Of a stretch of 64,000 nucleotides of DNA, positions 8,456-17,900 are shown one piece after another. The DNA is from JBDHWG01 sp046328525 (lineage in GTDB: Bacteria; Chloroflexota; Anaerolineae; Epilineales; JAHCIE01). Made by a program: the position numbers and the translations under genes. Position 1 is the first letter of the stretch. Every line of letters starts with the position of its first letter. The stretch is from positions 62,001 to 126,000 of the forward strand of contig JAXLWK010000005.1 in assembly GCA_046328525.1 (NCBI GenBank), read 5' to 3'. The notes below the pieces were generated by a model that worked only from the letters and a program-made list of their open reading frames with translations, made no database searches and had not been told where the DNA came from.

Positions 8456-10936
8456 TTACAGCGTAATCGGCGCTGGCTGCGTCTTCCAAATATCCTCGTT
8501 GTACTGGCGCACCGAGCGGTCAGACGAGAAGAACCCCGTACGCGCCGTGTTCAGGATGGACATGCGCGTCCAGCGCTCCGTGTCCTGGTACGCCTGCGTC
8601 GCCGCCTCCACCGCCTCGATGTAGGAGGCGTAGTCGGCCATGATGAAGTACTGGTCGTGGCTCAGCAGCGAATCGACCAGCGGGCGGAATAGCTCGCGGT
8701 CGCCGCGCGAGAAGTAGCCGCTCGCCAGCATGTCCACCACCTGCCGCAGCTCCGGGTCGCGCTCGTAGTACATCGCCGGGCGGTAGCCCTGGCGCAGCAT
8801 GCGAAAGACATCCTCCGTTCGCAGGCCGAACAGGAAGAAGTTTTCGGGGCCGACAAGGTTGCGGATCTCGATGTTCGCCCCGTCCAGCGTTCCGACGGTG
8901 ACGGCCCCGTTCAGGGCGAACTTCATGTTGCCTGTGCCCGACGCCTCCTTGCCGGCCAGGGAAATTTGCTCCGAGATGTCGGCGGACGGATAAATCTGCA
9001 TTGCCAGGGAGACATTAAAGTTGGGAGCGAACACCACCCGCAGCCGCCCGTCCACGTCGCGGTCGTTATTGACGACCTCGGCGATCGAATTCAGCAGCTT
9101 GATGATGAGCTTCGCCATGCGGTAGCCCGGCGCCGCCTTCGCGCCGAACACGAAGACGCGCGGGAAGACCTCGGCCTTCGGGTTCGCCTTGATGCGGTTG
9201 TAAACCGTGATGATGTGCAGCGCCTTGAGCAACTGGCGCTTGAACTCGTGCAGGCGCTTGACCATCACGTCGAACACGGCGTCGGGGTTGACGTCGAGGC
9301 GCAGGAAATACTCGGCCTTCGCCGCCGCGTCGCGCTTGTTCGCCTGCTTGACCTCGCGCCACTCGGCGCGGAAGGTCGGGTCGTCTATGAACGCCTCCAG
9401 CTCGCCCAGGCGCTCCAACCGGCCGAGCCAGTGCTCGCCGATGCGGTCGTAGATGAGCTGCGCCAGGCGCGGGTTTGCCAGGCGAATGAACAGGCGCGGG
9501 TCCACGCCGTTGGTCTTGTTGTTGAACTTCTGGGGCCACAGCCTGGCAAAGTCGTGCAAGACGAGGTCCTTGAGCAGCCCCGATTGCAGCTCGGAGACCC
9601 CGTTGATGGAGAAGCTGCCGACACTGGCGAGGTACGCCATGCGCACGTGGGGCGCAGCGCCCGGCGTGACGATGGACATCCGCGCCACCGCCGCGCGGTC
9701 GCCGAGGATGACGTACGCCTCGTCGAGGAAGCGGCGGTTGATCTCCTGGATGATCTCCATGTGGCGCGGGAGCAGCTCGCCCAGCAGGCCGGCCGGCCAC
9801 TCCTCGAGCGCCTCCGGCAGCAGGGTGTGGTTGGTGTAGGCGAAGGTGCGCCGCGTGATGTCCCAGGCCGTGTTCCAATCCACGCCGTGCTCGTCCACCA
9901 GCAGGCGCATCAGCTCCGGGATGGCGATGGTGGGGTGAGTGTCGTTCAGCTGGACGGCGACCCTGTCGGGGAACAGCTCCCAGTTCGTCCCGTGGCGGCG
10001 GACGAAGACGCGCATGATGTCGGCCAGGGACGCCGCGACGAAGAAATACTGCTGCTGCAAGCGGAGGATCTTGCCCTGGGGCGTCGTGTCGTCCGGATAG
10101 AGCACCTTGGTGATGTTCTCCGAGTGAACTTTGCCCTCCACCGCCCGCACGAAGTCGCCGGTGTTGAACACCTGGAGATCGAACGAAGACGTGGCGTGGG
10201 CGCTCCACAGGCGTAGCGAGTTGACGGTGTTGTTCTTGTAGCCCGGCACCATCATGTTGTACGGAATCGCCTCGACACGCCACGCCGGGCGCCAGTGGAC
10301 GCGGTAGTCACTGTTGTCGAACCACTCCCGCTCGGTGTAGCCGCCGAAGCCGACTTCGACGCGCCGCTCCGGCCGCGGGAACGACCACGGGTCGCCAGCG
10401 GCGGTCCAGTCGTCCGGCCGCTCGACCTGCCACCCGTCCACGAATCTCTGGCGGAAGATGCCGTACTCGTAGCGGATGCCGTAGCCGATGGCGGGCAACC
10501 CCAGCGTCGCCATGGACGCCAGGTAGCACGCCGCCAGCCGTCCCAGGCCGCCGTTGCCCAGCCCCGGCTCGCGCTCGTACCGCATGATCGTGTCGAGGTC
10601 GAGGCCTAGCTCGCCCATCGCCTGCCGCGCCACGTCAATCAGGCCGATGTTGAGCAGGTTGCTAGGAAGCTGCGGGCCGAGCAGGTACTCCGCCGACAGG
10701 TAGTACACGAACTTGCAGTCGGTCTCATCGTAGGTCTGGAACGTTTGCAGCCAGCGCTGCATCATCCGGTCGCGCACAGTGTACGCCAGGGCCAGGTAGT
10801 GGTCCATCGGCGTGGCGCGCGGCATGTCCTTGCCCTGGACGTAGTAGAGATTGTCCCGAAACGCGCGCGTGAATGCGTCAACAGTCATGCCCGTGCGGGT
10901 ATGGATATAGGTTTGTTGTGTCTGGATGTCTGTCAT
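8456..10936 (-). CDS. glgP: Glycogen/starch/alpha-glucan phosphorylase
   Basis: 826 residues, the normal length for the family. It releases glucose 1-phosphate from alpha-1,4-glucans by phosphorolysis with pyridoxal phosphate. Landmarks are LGNGGLGRLAACYLAS near the N-terminal third, QLNDTHPTIAIPELMR, YTNHTLLPEALEEWP, and the cofactor site EASGTGNMKFALNG, whose lysine binds PLP. The frame stays open upstream to 10999, but the ATG at 10936 has AGAGGT at good spacing and shares ATGA with the stop codon of nhaA, so I place the start there and expect translational coupling. An Na+/H+ antiporter as upstream partner is unusual. The aldolase gene follows 22 bases downstream. Confidence 0.95.
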   Translation of the reverse strand: MTDIQTQQTYIHTRTGMTVDAFTRAFRDNLYYVQGKDMPRATPMDHYLALAYTVRDRMMQRWLQTFQTYDETDCKFVYYLSAEYLLGPQLPSNLLNIGLIDVARQAMGELGLDLDTIMRYEREPGLGNGGLGRLAACYLASMATLGLPAIGYGIRYEYGIFRQRFVDGWQVERPDDWTAAGDPWSFPRPERRVEVGFGGYTEREWFDNSDYRVHWRPAWRVEAIPYNMMVPGYKNNTVNSLRLWSAHATSSFDLQVFNTGDFVRAVEGKVHSENITKVLYPDDTTPQGKILRLQQQYFFVAASLADIMRVFVRRHGTNWELFPDRVAVQLNDTHPTIAIPELMRLLVDEHGVDWNTAWDITRRTFAYTNHTLLPEALEEWPAGLLGELLPRHMEIIQEINRRFLDEAYVILGDRAAVARMSIVTPGAAPHVRMAYLASVGSFSINGVSELQSGLLKDLVLHDFARLWPQKFNNKTNGVDPRLFIRLANPRLAQLIYDRIGEHWLGRLERLGELEAFIDDPTFRAEWREVKQANKRDAAAKAEYFLRLDVNPDAVFDVMVKRLHEFKRQLLKALHIITVYNRIKANPKAEVFPRVFVFGAKAAPGYRMAKLIIKLLNSIAEVVNNDRDVDGRLRVVFAPNFNVSLAMQIYPSADISEQISLAGKEASGTGNMKFALNGAVTVGTLDGANIEIRNLVGPENFFLFGLRTEDVFRMLRQGYRPAMYYERDPELRQVVDMLASGYFSRGDRELFRPLVDSLLSHDQYFIMADYASYIEAVEAATQAYQDTERWTRMSILNTARTGFFSSDRSVRQYNEDIWKTQPAPITL

Positions 10937-12339
10937 TGTAAAACCTCTTGGGCGCTCCGAGGGGCGGGCGCATCTATCCGGGCCAAGGTGGGAAGCCAAA
11001 GCCGCAGCAAGATTAAGCCGACAACGCCGGCCACAAGCGAAGCCAGGAGAATGCCGAGTTTGGCCTCGTTGATGAGGTACTCGTCAGTGAAGGCCAGCTC
11101 GGTCACGAACAAGGACATGGTGAACCCGACGCCCGCCAGCCAGCTCACGCCGTAGAGCATGCGCCAGCTCACCCCTTCGGGGAGGGACGCCCAGCCGAAC
11201 CGCACGGCGAGCCAGCTAAAGAACGTCACGCCTATCTGCTTGCCGAGCACCAGGCCCAGCAATACCCCCAGGCCAACAGGATTGAGAACCGAACTCAGGC
11301 CGCCTCCTTCCAGCGGCACACCGGCGTTGAAAAGAGCGAACAGCGGGATGACAAAGTAAGCAATGAACGGGTGAAGCCCGTGCTCGATGACCAGCCCCGG
11401 CGGGCGCATCTCGCGCGCCGCGTCGTGCAGCTCCATGATCAGTTCGAGCTGCCGGCGGTCGTGGATCATGCTGTCGGTCGTCAGCTTCACCCCCTCCAGC
11501 GCGCCCAGCCAGGTGTAGCCGCGGACCAGGAACTCTTCAGGGTCCATCTGGGCGCGCACGGGAATGGTCAGCGCGATGAGGACGCCGGCCACGGTGGCGT
11601 GGACGCCGGACAGGTACATCGCCAGCCACACGCCGACGCCGAGCACGATATACAGGGGCGTGCTGCGGACGCCGCGATGGTTGGCGCCGAACATGACGAC
11701 CAGCAGGAGGGCGGCGACGGCCAGCGCCGCGAAGCTCACCGACGCGGTGTAGAACACGGCGATGACCAGGACCGCGCCGAGATCGTCGGCAATCGCCAGC
11801 GCCGTCAGGTACACCTTGAGGCCGGGGACGACTCGCGCGCCGAGCAGCGCCAGGATGCCCAGGGCGAAGGCGATGTCCGTCGCCATCGGGATGCCCCAGC
11901 CTGCCTGGCCCACCCCGCCGAGGTTGAACGCGGTGAAAATGAGGGCCGGGATGAGCATGCCGCCGAGGGCAGCCGTCACAGGCAGGATCGCTTTGCGCGG
12001 CGAGGCCAGCTCGCCCACTAGCATCTCGCGCTTGATCTCCAGCCCGACCACGAGGAAGAACAGCGTCATCAAGCCGTCGTTGATGAAATGGTGCAGCGAC
12101 AGGGAGAAGACATGCTGCCCGACCGACACGGAGATGTCGGTGTGGAGGATGGCGACGTAGACGTAGGCCCAGGGAGAGTTGGCCCAGACCAGGGCGACGA
12201 TGGCGGCGACGAGGAGAATGACGGCGCCGGTGGCCTCCGAGTGGGCAAACTCGCGGAACGTCTCGGTCAACGCGAGGGGGGCGCGGAGGATGGCGCTAAG
12301 CCTGCGTTCGGCCGGTGGCTCTCGTTTCATGATCGGCAA
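10933..12339 (-). CDS. nhaA: Na+/H+ antiporter NhaA
   Basis: 468 residues with about twelve membrane segments. NhaA signatures include GAVILLVAAIVALVWANSPW, HHFINDGLMTLFFLVVGLEIKRE, GWGIPMATDIAFALGIL with the essential Asp of the ion pathway, and LTALAIADDLGAVLVIA with the paired Asp residues that bind the cation. The family exchanges cytoplasmic Na+ or Li+ for external protons in pH and salt homeostasis. An ATG two codons downstream is an alternative start. Its TGA overlaps the ATG of glycogen phosphorylase (ATGA), so expression of the two is linked. It is the first gene of a three-gene operon. Confidence 0.96.
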   Translation of the reverse strand: MPIMKREPPAERRLSAILRAPLALTETFREFAHSEATGAVILLVAAIVALVWANSPWAYVYVAILHTDISVSVGQHVFSLSLHHFINDGLMTLFFLVVGLEIKREMLVGELASPRKAILPVTAALGGMLIPALIFTAFNLGGVGQAGWGIPMATDIAFALGILALLGARVVPGLKVYLTALAIADDLGAVLVIAVFYTASVSFAALAVAALLLVVMFGANHRGVRSTPLYIVLGVGVWLAMYLSGVHATVAGVLIALTIPVRAQMDPEEFLVRGYTWLGALEGVKLTTDSMIHDRRQLELIMELHDAAREMRPPGLVIEHGLHPFIAYFVIPLFALFNAGVPLEGGGLSSVLNPVGLGVLLGLVLGKQIGVTFFSWLAVRFGWASLPEGVSWRMLYGVSWLAGVGFTMSLFVTELAFTDEYLINEAKLGILLASLVAGVVGLILLRLWLPTLARIDAPAPRSAQEVLQ

Positions 12340-12367
12340 TTACCCTCGGAGTATCCTGCGCATCGTG

Positions 12368-12466
12368 GTAGCTCCACAGTATAGCGTGGAAGAGCCGAAT
12401 TCACCCCCCCATCTCCCCGCCTGCGGGGGGAGCAGAGGGGGTCTCCACGCTATCGTGTAGAGCTAC
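12368..12466. repeat. 99-bp palindromic intergenic element (imperfect 23-bp terminal inverted repeats)
   Basis: GTAGCTCCACAGTATAGCG and the following bases at 12368-12390 pair imperfectly with 12444-12466 (TCCACGCTATCGTGTAGAGC plus TAC). Between them is a nested C-rich/G-rich hairpin (CTCCCCGC-CT-GCGGGG). No coding capacity. It sits between the end of the LysM gene and the start of nhaA. It looks like a small miniature-transposon or REP-like element. The rest of the gap 12340-12648 holds only the terminator below and no further gene. Confidence 0.6.
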
Positions 12467-12520
12467 CCGCATCGTCATCGGCTGTTGAAGATTATCACAG
12501 GTTGGCGCGCGGCGCAAAGC

Positions 12521-12548
12521 AAAAGAGGCCGAGGAGCGGCGCGGCCTC
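12521..12548 (-). terminator. Rho-independent terminator of the cohesin/LysM gene
   Basis: GAGGCCG (12525-12531) pairs perfectly with CGGCCTC (12542-12548). On the minus strand the stem is followed by TTTTGCTTTG. It lies about 100 bases after the stop codon of the cohesin/LysM lipoprotein gene and before nhaA. Confidence 0.7.
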
Positions 12549-12648
12549 ATCGGCCACGCGCTCCCCGGCGCTCCCGTCTCGATCCGTCTCAACCGCTAAC
12601 TTCTGAACTGCTGCGTCGCCTGGGGCGACACGCCCCGCGAGCCGCCGA

Positions 12649-14472
12649 TCACGGAACGTTCAGCACCTGGCCGACGTAGATGGCGTTCGGGTTCGCCAGG
12701 TTGTTGGCGCGCGCCAGGGCGTACACCGTCGTGTTGAAGCGCAGGGCGATGGCCGACAGGGTATCGCCGGGCCTGACGACATAGGGCCGGCCGCAGCAGG
12801 GCGACGGCGGCTGGGGCGGCACGGGGTGGCCGCCTGGGCAGATGATCAGCGTCTGGCCGGCGCGGATCAGGTGCGGGTTCGTCAGGTGATTGGCCTCGAC
12901 GATCGCCTCGACCGAGGTGCCGAACCGCTGGGCCAGGCCGAGGACGGTGTCACCGGGCTGCACCACATACGGCATGCACTGCGGGCCGGGCGGCGGCGGG
13001 CCAGGCTCCGGCGGCGGCGCCGGGTTGCCGCTACAGTTCGGGATCACGAGCGTCTGCCCCACCTTGATGTGGTCCGGGTCGGCGAGGCCGTTCGCGCTCA
13101 CGATGGCGTTCACCGTCGTGCCGAAGCGCAGGGCGATAGAGGACACAGTGTCGCCGGGCCGCACCACGTAGGTACACGTCGGGCCGGTACCACCGCCGCC
13201 GGGCGGCGGCGCCGTCGTCGGGGACGGCTCCGGGCCGGGGCCGCCGGTTGGCTCAGGGCTGGGCGTCGCGGTCGCGCCGCCACCGCCACTGCCGACGACC
13301 ACGTTGCCGTTGGTCTGCGTCGTCTCGATCGCGCCCTCGCGGCTCGCCACCTGAACCGGGTTCAGGGTCAACTTGCTCTGGCCGTTGGCCTTGCCCTTGA
13401 GGGTGAACGTAAACACCGTGCAGGCGCCGTTCACGGGCTGGGCCGGGGCGACGCGGCTCGCCGCGACGCGGGCTGTGCCCTGGGCATTGTTGGCCTCGTT
13501 GCGCACGACCTGCGACCCGGCCGGGAAGCAGTCGCCCAATGTGATCTGTGTGCCTGGCGAACCGGCGTCCGCATCCTGCACCTCGACCACGGCCGGGTCG
13601 AAGGTCAGGGTGATGTCCGCGCCGTACATGCCGGTCACGTTGTTGATCTTGACCGCGAAGTTGCCGTTGCCGCCCACGCTAATATTCGCGCTGGCCGGAT
13701 CCACGAGCACCACCGCCGCCGCGGCAGCCTTCGCGCCACCCTGCGGCGCAGCGGGCGTTCCTTGCGCCTGCGGCTGTGCGGCTGCGCCCGTCGCCTGCGG
13801 CTGCGCCGCCGCGCCGGTCGCCTGGGGAGCGGCGGCCTGGGCCTTAGGCGTCGCGCCGGCGGCAGCCGAGCCGGCCGGCACCACCGCTACCGGGCCGGGC
13901 GCCTGGCCGAGGCCGGTGCTGGTCACGGGGATCGTCTCGTTCTGCGGCGTCGTCAGAATCGTGCTCTGGAAGCCGACGTTGACCGGGCCGCCCTCCTTGG
14001 CCTTGAAGGTGATGATCGCCAGGGCGCCGGAGCCTTGGGCAGGCTGGGCCGGGCTAAGGAGCGTGACGGCATAGCTGATGCGGCCCGCGCCGTTGTCAGC
14101 CGAGTTCTGGGCCACGAAGCCCTTGCCGCTGGATGGATCGAGGAACTTGCCAACCTCAATCTGAGTGCCGGGGACACCCGGGTTGGCGTCCACAACTTCC
14201 AGGCGAGAGGGGTCAAACTGAAGGCGAACGTCAGCGCCATACAGGTCCTTGACGTTGTTGACCTTCACCTCAACCTTGGCCTCATCCCCCTTGTTCAGGG
14301 TCGGCTTGTCTGGCACAAGGATCAGAGTCGCGCCGCTTGCGGCGGGCTGCGCCGTCGCCTGCTGCGCGGGCGCCGCCGACGCCGATTGGACGCCGTTGCC
14401 GCGGCCGCAGCCGGCCAGGGCGAGCATGGCGATGGCGATCACCGCCAGCGCGAGCCATTTGGAATACTTCAT
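12649..14472 (-). CDS. Surface lipoprotein with two cohesin-like and three LysM domains
   Basis: 607 residues from ATG at 14472, chosen because AGGAGG lies just upstream and because it gives a perfect lipoprotein signal (MKYSKWLALAVIAIAMLALAGC, lipid Cys22). Domains: cohesin-like 1 (~49-188, NNVKDLYGADVRLQFDP, TFKAKEGG), an Ala/Pro/Gln linker with a repeated ATGAAAQPQ unit (~189-252), cohesin-like 2 (~253-392, NNVTGMYGADITLTFDP), a Pro/Gly linker, and three LysM modules (~430-607) each starting YVVxPGDT and ending VGQTLxI or similar. Cohesins bind dockerins or act as adhesion modules; LysM binds glycans with N-acetyl groups such as peptidoglycan. I infer a lipid-anchored scaffold that also grips cell-wall glycan. 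It is divergent from the DUF11 surface protein gene. Confidence 0.9.
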   Translation of the reverse strand: MKYSKWLALAVIAIAMLALAGCGRGNGVQSASAAPAQQATAQPAASGATLILVPDKPTLNKGDEAKVEVKVNNVKDLYGADVRLQFDPSRLEVVDANPGVPGTQIEVGKFLDPSSGKGFVAQNSADNGAGRISYAVTLLSPAQPAQGSGALAIITFKAKEGGPVNVGFQSTILTTPQNETIPVTSTGLGQAPGPVAVVPAGSAAAGATPKAQAAAPQATGAAAQPQATGAAAQPQAQGTPAAPQGGAKAAAAAVVLVDPASANISVGGNGNFAVKINNVTGMYGADITLTFDPAVVEVQDADAGSPGTQITLGDCFPAGSQVVRNEANNAQGTARVAASRVAPAQPVNGACTVFTFTLKGKANGQSKLTLNPVQVASREGAIETTQTNGNVVVGSGGGGATATPSPEPTGGPGPEPSPTTAPPPGGGGTGPTCTYVVRPGDTVSSIALRFGTTVNAIVSANGLADPDHIKVGQTLVIPNCSGNPAPPPEPGPPPPGPQCMPYVVQPGDTVLGLAQRFGTSVEAIVEANHLTNPHLIRAGQTLIICPGGHPVPPQPPSPCCGRPYVVRPGDTLSAIALRFNTTVYALARANNLANPNAIYVGQVLNVP

Positions 14473-14607
14473 CGCCAATCCCTCCTTCTGCAAGAATGAA
14501 CCTGCAAAGAAACAGATAAGTGCTGTTTTGGAGCCGCGCGGCCCCGTCAATCCGCCAGGACAATACACCGCTACGCATCACAACACGTAGCATCACGTAG
14601 CAATGTA

Positions 14608-14636
14608 ATAGTACCATATTCTTTGTGTTCTGTCAA
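14608..14636 (-). promoter_or_regulatory. Strong sigma70-type promoter for the cohesin/LysM lipoprotein
   Basis: On the minus strand TTGACA (14631-14636) is followed after 17 bases by TACTAT (14608-14613) in a markedly AT-rich stretch, about 135 bases upstream of the start codon. Confidence 0.75.
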
Positions 14637-14945
14637 CCTCCCGGCGCGCCATTTTCCTGCCCGGGGGAGAAATCGCCGCTTTCGATGGCTTTCGTGCCCT
14701 GCGCGGTCCGACTTTGCCGCGAATTGCGAGGCTCGCCCATATCCTACGGCAATCGGCGAACGTATTGTATTTAGATGGTCACGCGGGATTACCGAGGGGG
14801 TACTTTCCCGACGTCTATCTGCGTTTTGGATTCACGGTCCTGTGTCTCAACCCCTGTGAGGCGCACCGGCAGCAACCAGGCTCGCCCGAGCGACGCCGGA
14901 AACGCTCATCCGCTGCGCTCCCCCCAACACCAAGGAGGATTAGTC
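14637..14945. other. Intergenic leader between the divergent surface-protein genes
   Basis: About 310 bases without a credible gene. It ends with AAGGAGGAT, the ribosome-binding site of the DUF11 gene. A plus-strand promoter must lie here, but I see no pair of boxes at good spacing. The frame of the DUF11 gene stays open upstream to 14775, but that extension has no signal peptide character. I looked for riboswitch folds and saw none I would defend. Confidence 0.5.
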
Positions 14946-17900
14946 ATGCTCAAGCGTTTGCTGGTAGCCTTGACCAGTCTGTCGCTGCTCCTTGGAGCAG
15001 CCGTACTTGTCTGGCAAGCGAACCCAGCGACAGCCCTGGGACAGCCGCGCGCACCTTTCACCCTGTACGCCCCCCTCATTGCGAAAGAGGCTTTCCCCAA
15101 CGGCTCCGCGAGTAGTATCCAACTCGGCATCACCACCTCCGTCGCCAGCAACGGTAACATCACCTACCGCATTCGGATCACCAACCTGGCCGACAAGGGC
15201 GTCACCGTGCTCCCCCTGGAGTTCGGCTACGACCCCTCCGTCCTGAAGTTCCTATCTGCCACCCATACTCCCGACAGCCCGACACCGGGCGCTCTACGCT
15301 GGAACAACCTGGCGGCATTTTCGGACATCGGCCCCCTCGGCCCGGCCGGCTCCGCCACAGCCTCCAAGACCTTCGACATCACGATGGGTACGGTGGTCTG
15401 CCCCCAGGGCGGCATCGTCACCGTCAACGTCCTCGTCAGCGGCGCGATTGACAGCGCCAACCAGGTCATCGCGCCGGCCCAGGTCTCCAACGGCCAGCAG
15501 GTCTGTACCCCCCTGCAGATCGCCAAGTCGCTGTTCAACCTGCCCACCGGCCAGGCCCTCGTTGGCGACCTGGTGACGTTCGATCTCCTCGTCACCAACC
15601 CGGCCTCCAACAGCACCGCCCCGCCGGCGCTCCAGAATGTCACCGGGCCGATTGTCATTGACCGCTTCAACCCCGACATCCTGCACTTCAAGGCGGCGAG
15701 CATTGAGCTGCAACCCGGCAGCTTCACCCCCATCTCCGCGACCACACCCATCACCGGCACGCCGGTCGGCACGGTCACGTTCCAGGAGGCGCTCGCCAAC
15801 ACCACCCTCACCCCCGGCCAGAGCCTGCGGCTCCACGTCCAGTTCGAGGTGCGAGCGTGCGGCTCGGCGCTCGGCACGACCAACGTCGGCGAGGTGGCGG
15901 TGATCGGCGCGACCGGCCTGCCCGTGCGCGTCGGCTCCTCCAGCGCCAACCTGGTGGTCATCTGCCCGAACATCCAGGTAACCAAGCGCATCCAGGCGCC
16001 GGCCCAGGGAGTCGTCGCCGTCAACGAAAACATCACATTTACCATCGCCGTCCAGGCGGTCGGCAACCAGGCCATCAACGTCGTCCCGATGGAGGACATC
16101 TTCGATCCCAACATCCTCCAGTACGTCAGCGCCGACCCGGCCCCCAGCGGCGTGCCGATCGGCGGCAACGTCTCGTGGGATGACTTGCTGAAGACGCGCG
16201 GCGCGTCCCTCCAGCCGGGCGAGACGTACACCGTCACCCTGCTGATGAAGGCCGTCGGCTGCCCCGTCGGCGGGCAAACGGCCAACCGCGCCCGCGTCGG
16301 CAACGGCATCGCCTCCGGCGGCGGCTACGGCTTCGGCGTCCCGCAGTCCTCGGACACCGTGGCGGTGGACGTGGCCTGCCCGCGCGTGAACGTCGAGAAG
16401 CGCCTGATTACGCCGCGCAGCGGCCTGATCCAGGAGCTTGGCTCCGACGCCACCTACGAGGTCGTCGTCCGCAACACGGGCAACCTGCCCCTGGTCACGG
16501 TTCCGCTGACCGACACCTTCAACGCCAGCATCTTCGACCTGATCAGCACGTCCATCCCGCCGTCCACCAACAGCGGCGGTAAGCTGACCTGGACGAACCT
16601 GGCCGTCGGCGCGCCTCTGGCTCCCGGCCAGAGCATCGCCATGCTCATGGTGCTGCGCAACAAGGCGTGTCCGCCCATCAACCAGATCACCTATGCCAAC
16701 TCGGCCGGCGTCACAGGCGCCCTGGCGAGCTTCCGCAACGGAACGCTGCCCGTGCCGCCCAGCTACTCCTCCGCCAATGTGGACGTCGTCTGCGCCCAGG
16801 TGAAGCTGACCAAGACGCTCCTCAGTCCGCCGGACAGGGTCGTCTCGCCGAACGTCGCCGGGCGTAGCACCCTGACGTTCCGCATTGACATCACCAACAC
16901 CGGCAACATCACCGTCACGCGCCTCCCCCTGGTCGATTCGTGGGATCCGGCCTACCTCGACTTCCTGCGTGTCGGCCCCAACGACCCGTCGCCCGACGAG
17001 ATCATCTCCGGCGGGCTCACCTGGGACAATCTAGCTACACCTGTCTCACCACCAGGGCCAGGGCTGCCCCCTCCCCCGAACACAGGCCCGTTGCTACCCG
17101 GCCAGCACCGCACCATCACCGTCCTGCTGCGGCCCATCGGCTGCCCGCCGAACCAGACCGTCTTCAACGAGGCCATCGTTGACAACGCCCTGGCCATCGC
17201 GCAAGGCGCGGGCGTCCCGACGCCGCTGCCGAAGATCACGGCGTTCAGCGACGCGCGCATCGCGTGCCCGGCGGTGGAGGTCGAGAAGCGGGTGCTGACG
17301 GAGCCGAACTGCGACATTGTGGGAATCAACCAGAATGTCACGTTCGAGGTCATTGTCCGCAACACCGGCAACAGCACGCTGACGACGATCCCGCTGACGG
17401 ACACCTACGAGGCCAACTACCTCCAGTTCCTCAGCGCCGATCCCGCGCCGAACAGCAACACCACCAGCGGAAGCGGACAAACCGCCACGGGCTTAATCAG
17501 CTGGGCGAACGTCGCGGGCGCAGCGCCCAACGGCTTCGGCCGCGGCCTGCCGCCGGGCGAGAGCTTCAGCGTCAAGGTCACGTTCAAGACCCTGCGCAGC
17601 ACCGGCGACATCCAGCGCGCCCCCGCCCGCTACACCCTGAACCGCGCCGGCATCACAGGCGCAACCGACGAGTACGGCTTCACCGCCAAGCCCGCCATGA
17701 GCGCCCCGGCCCGCCTCCGCATCGCCCAGGCCGACCTGTACATCGAGATGACCCAGGAGACGCAGTACCCCACCGTGCAGGTCAACGGGGCGGTAACGGA
17801 CACGTTCGGCATGGCTCCCTGGCCGCCGCAGATGAGCAACCAGGTCGTCGTACCGGGCGAGCTGATCACGTACACCATCAAGTACGGCAACCGCGGCCCG

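Noticed and set aside
8966..10216. A 416-codon plus-strand open frame opposite glycogen phosphorylase
   Set aside because: The minus strand encodes an unmistakable phosphorylase including the PLP site, so this is a shadow.
14740..14940. Riboswitch (cyclic-di-GMP type) in the leader of the DUF11 gene, suggested by a GTCACGCGGG-like stretch
   Set aside because: The conserved core and pairing partners of that class are missing.
14775..14945. Upstream extension of the DUF11 gene frame
   Set aside because: It would place the signal peptide in the middle of the protein; AAGGAGG before 14946 fixes the start.
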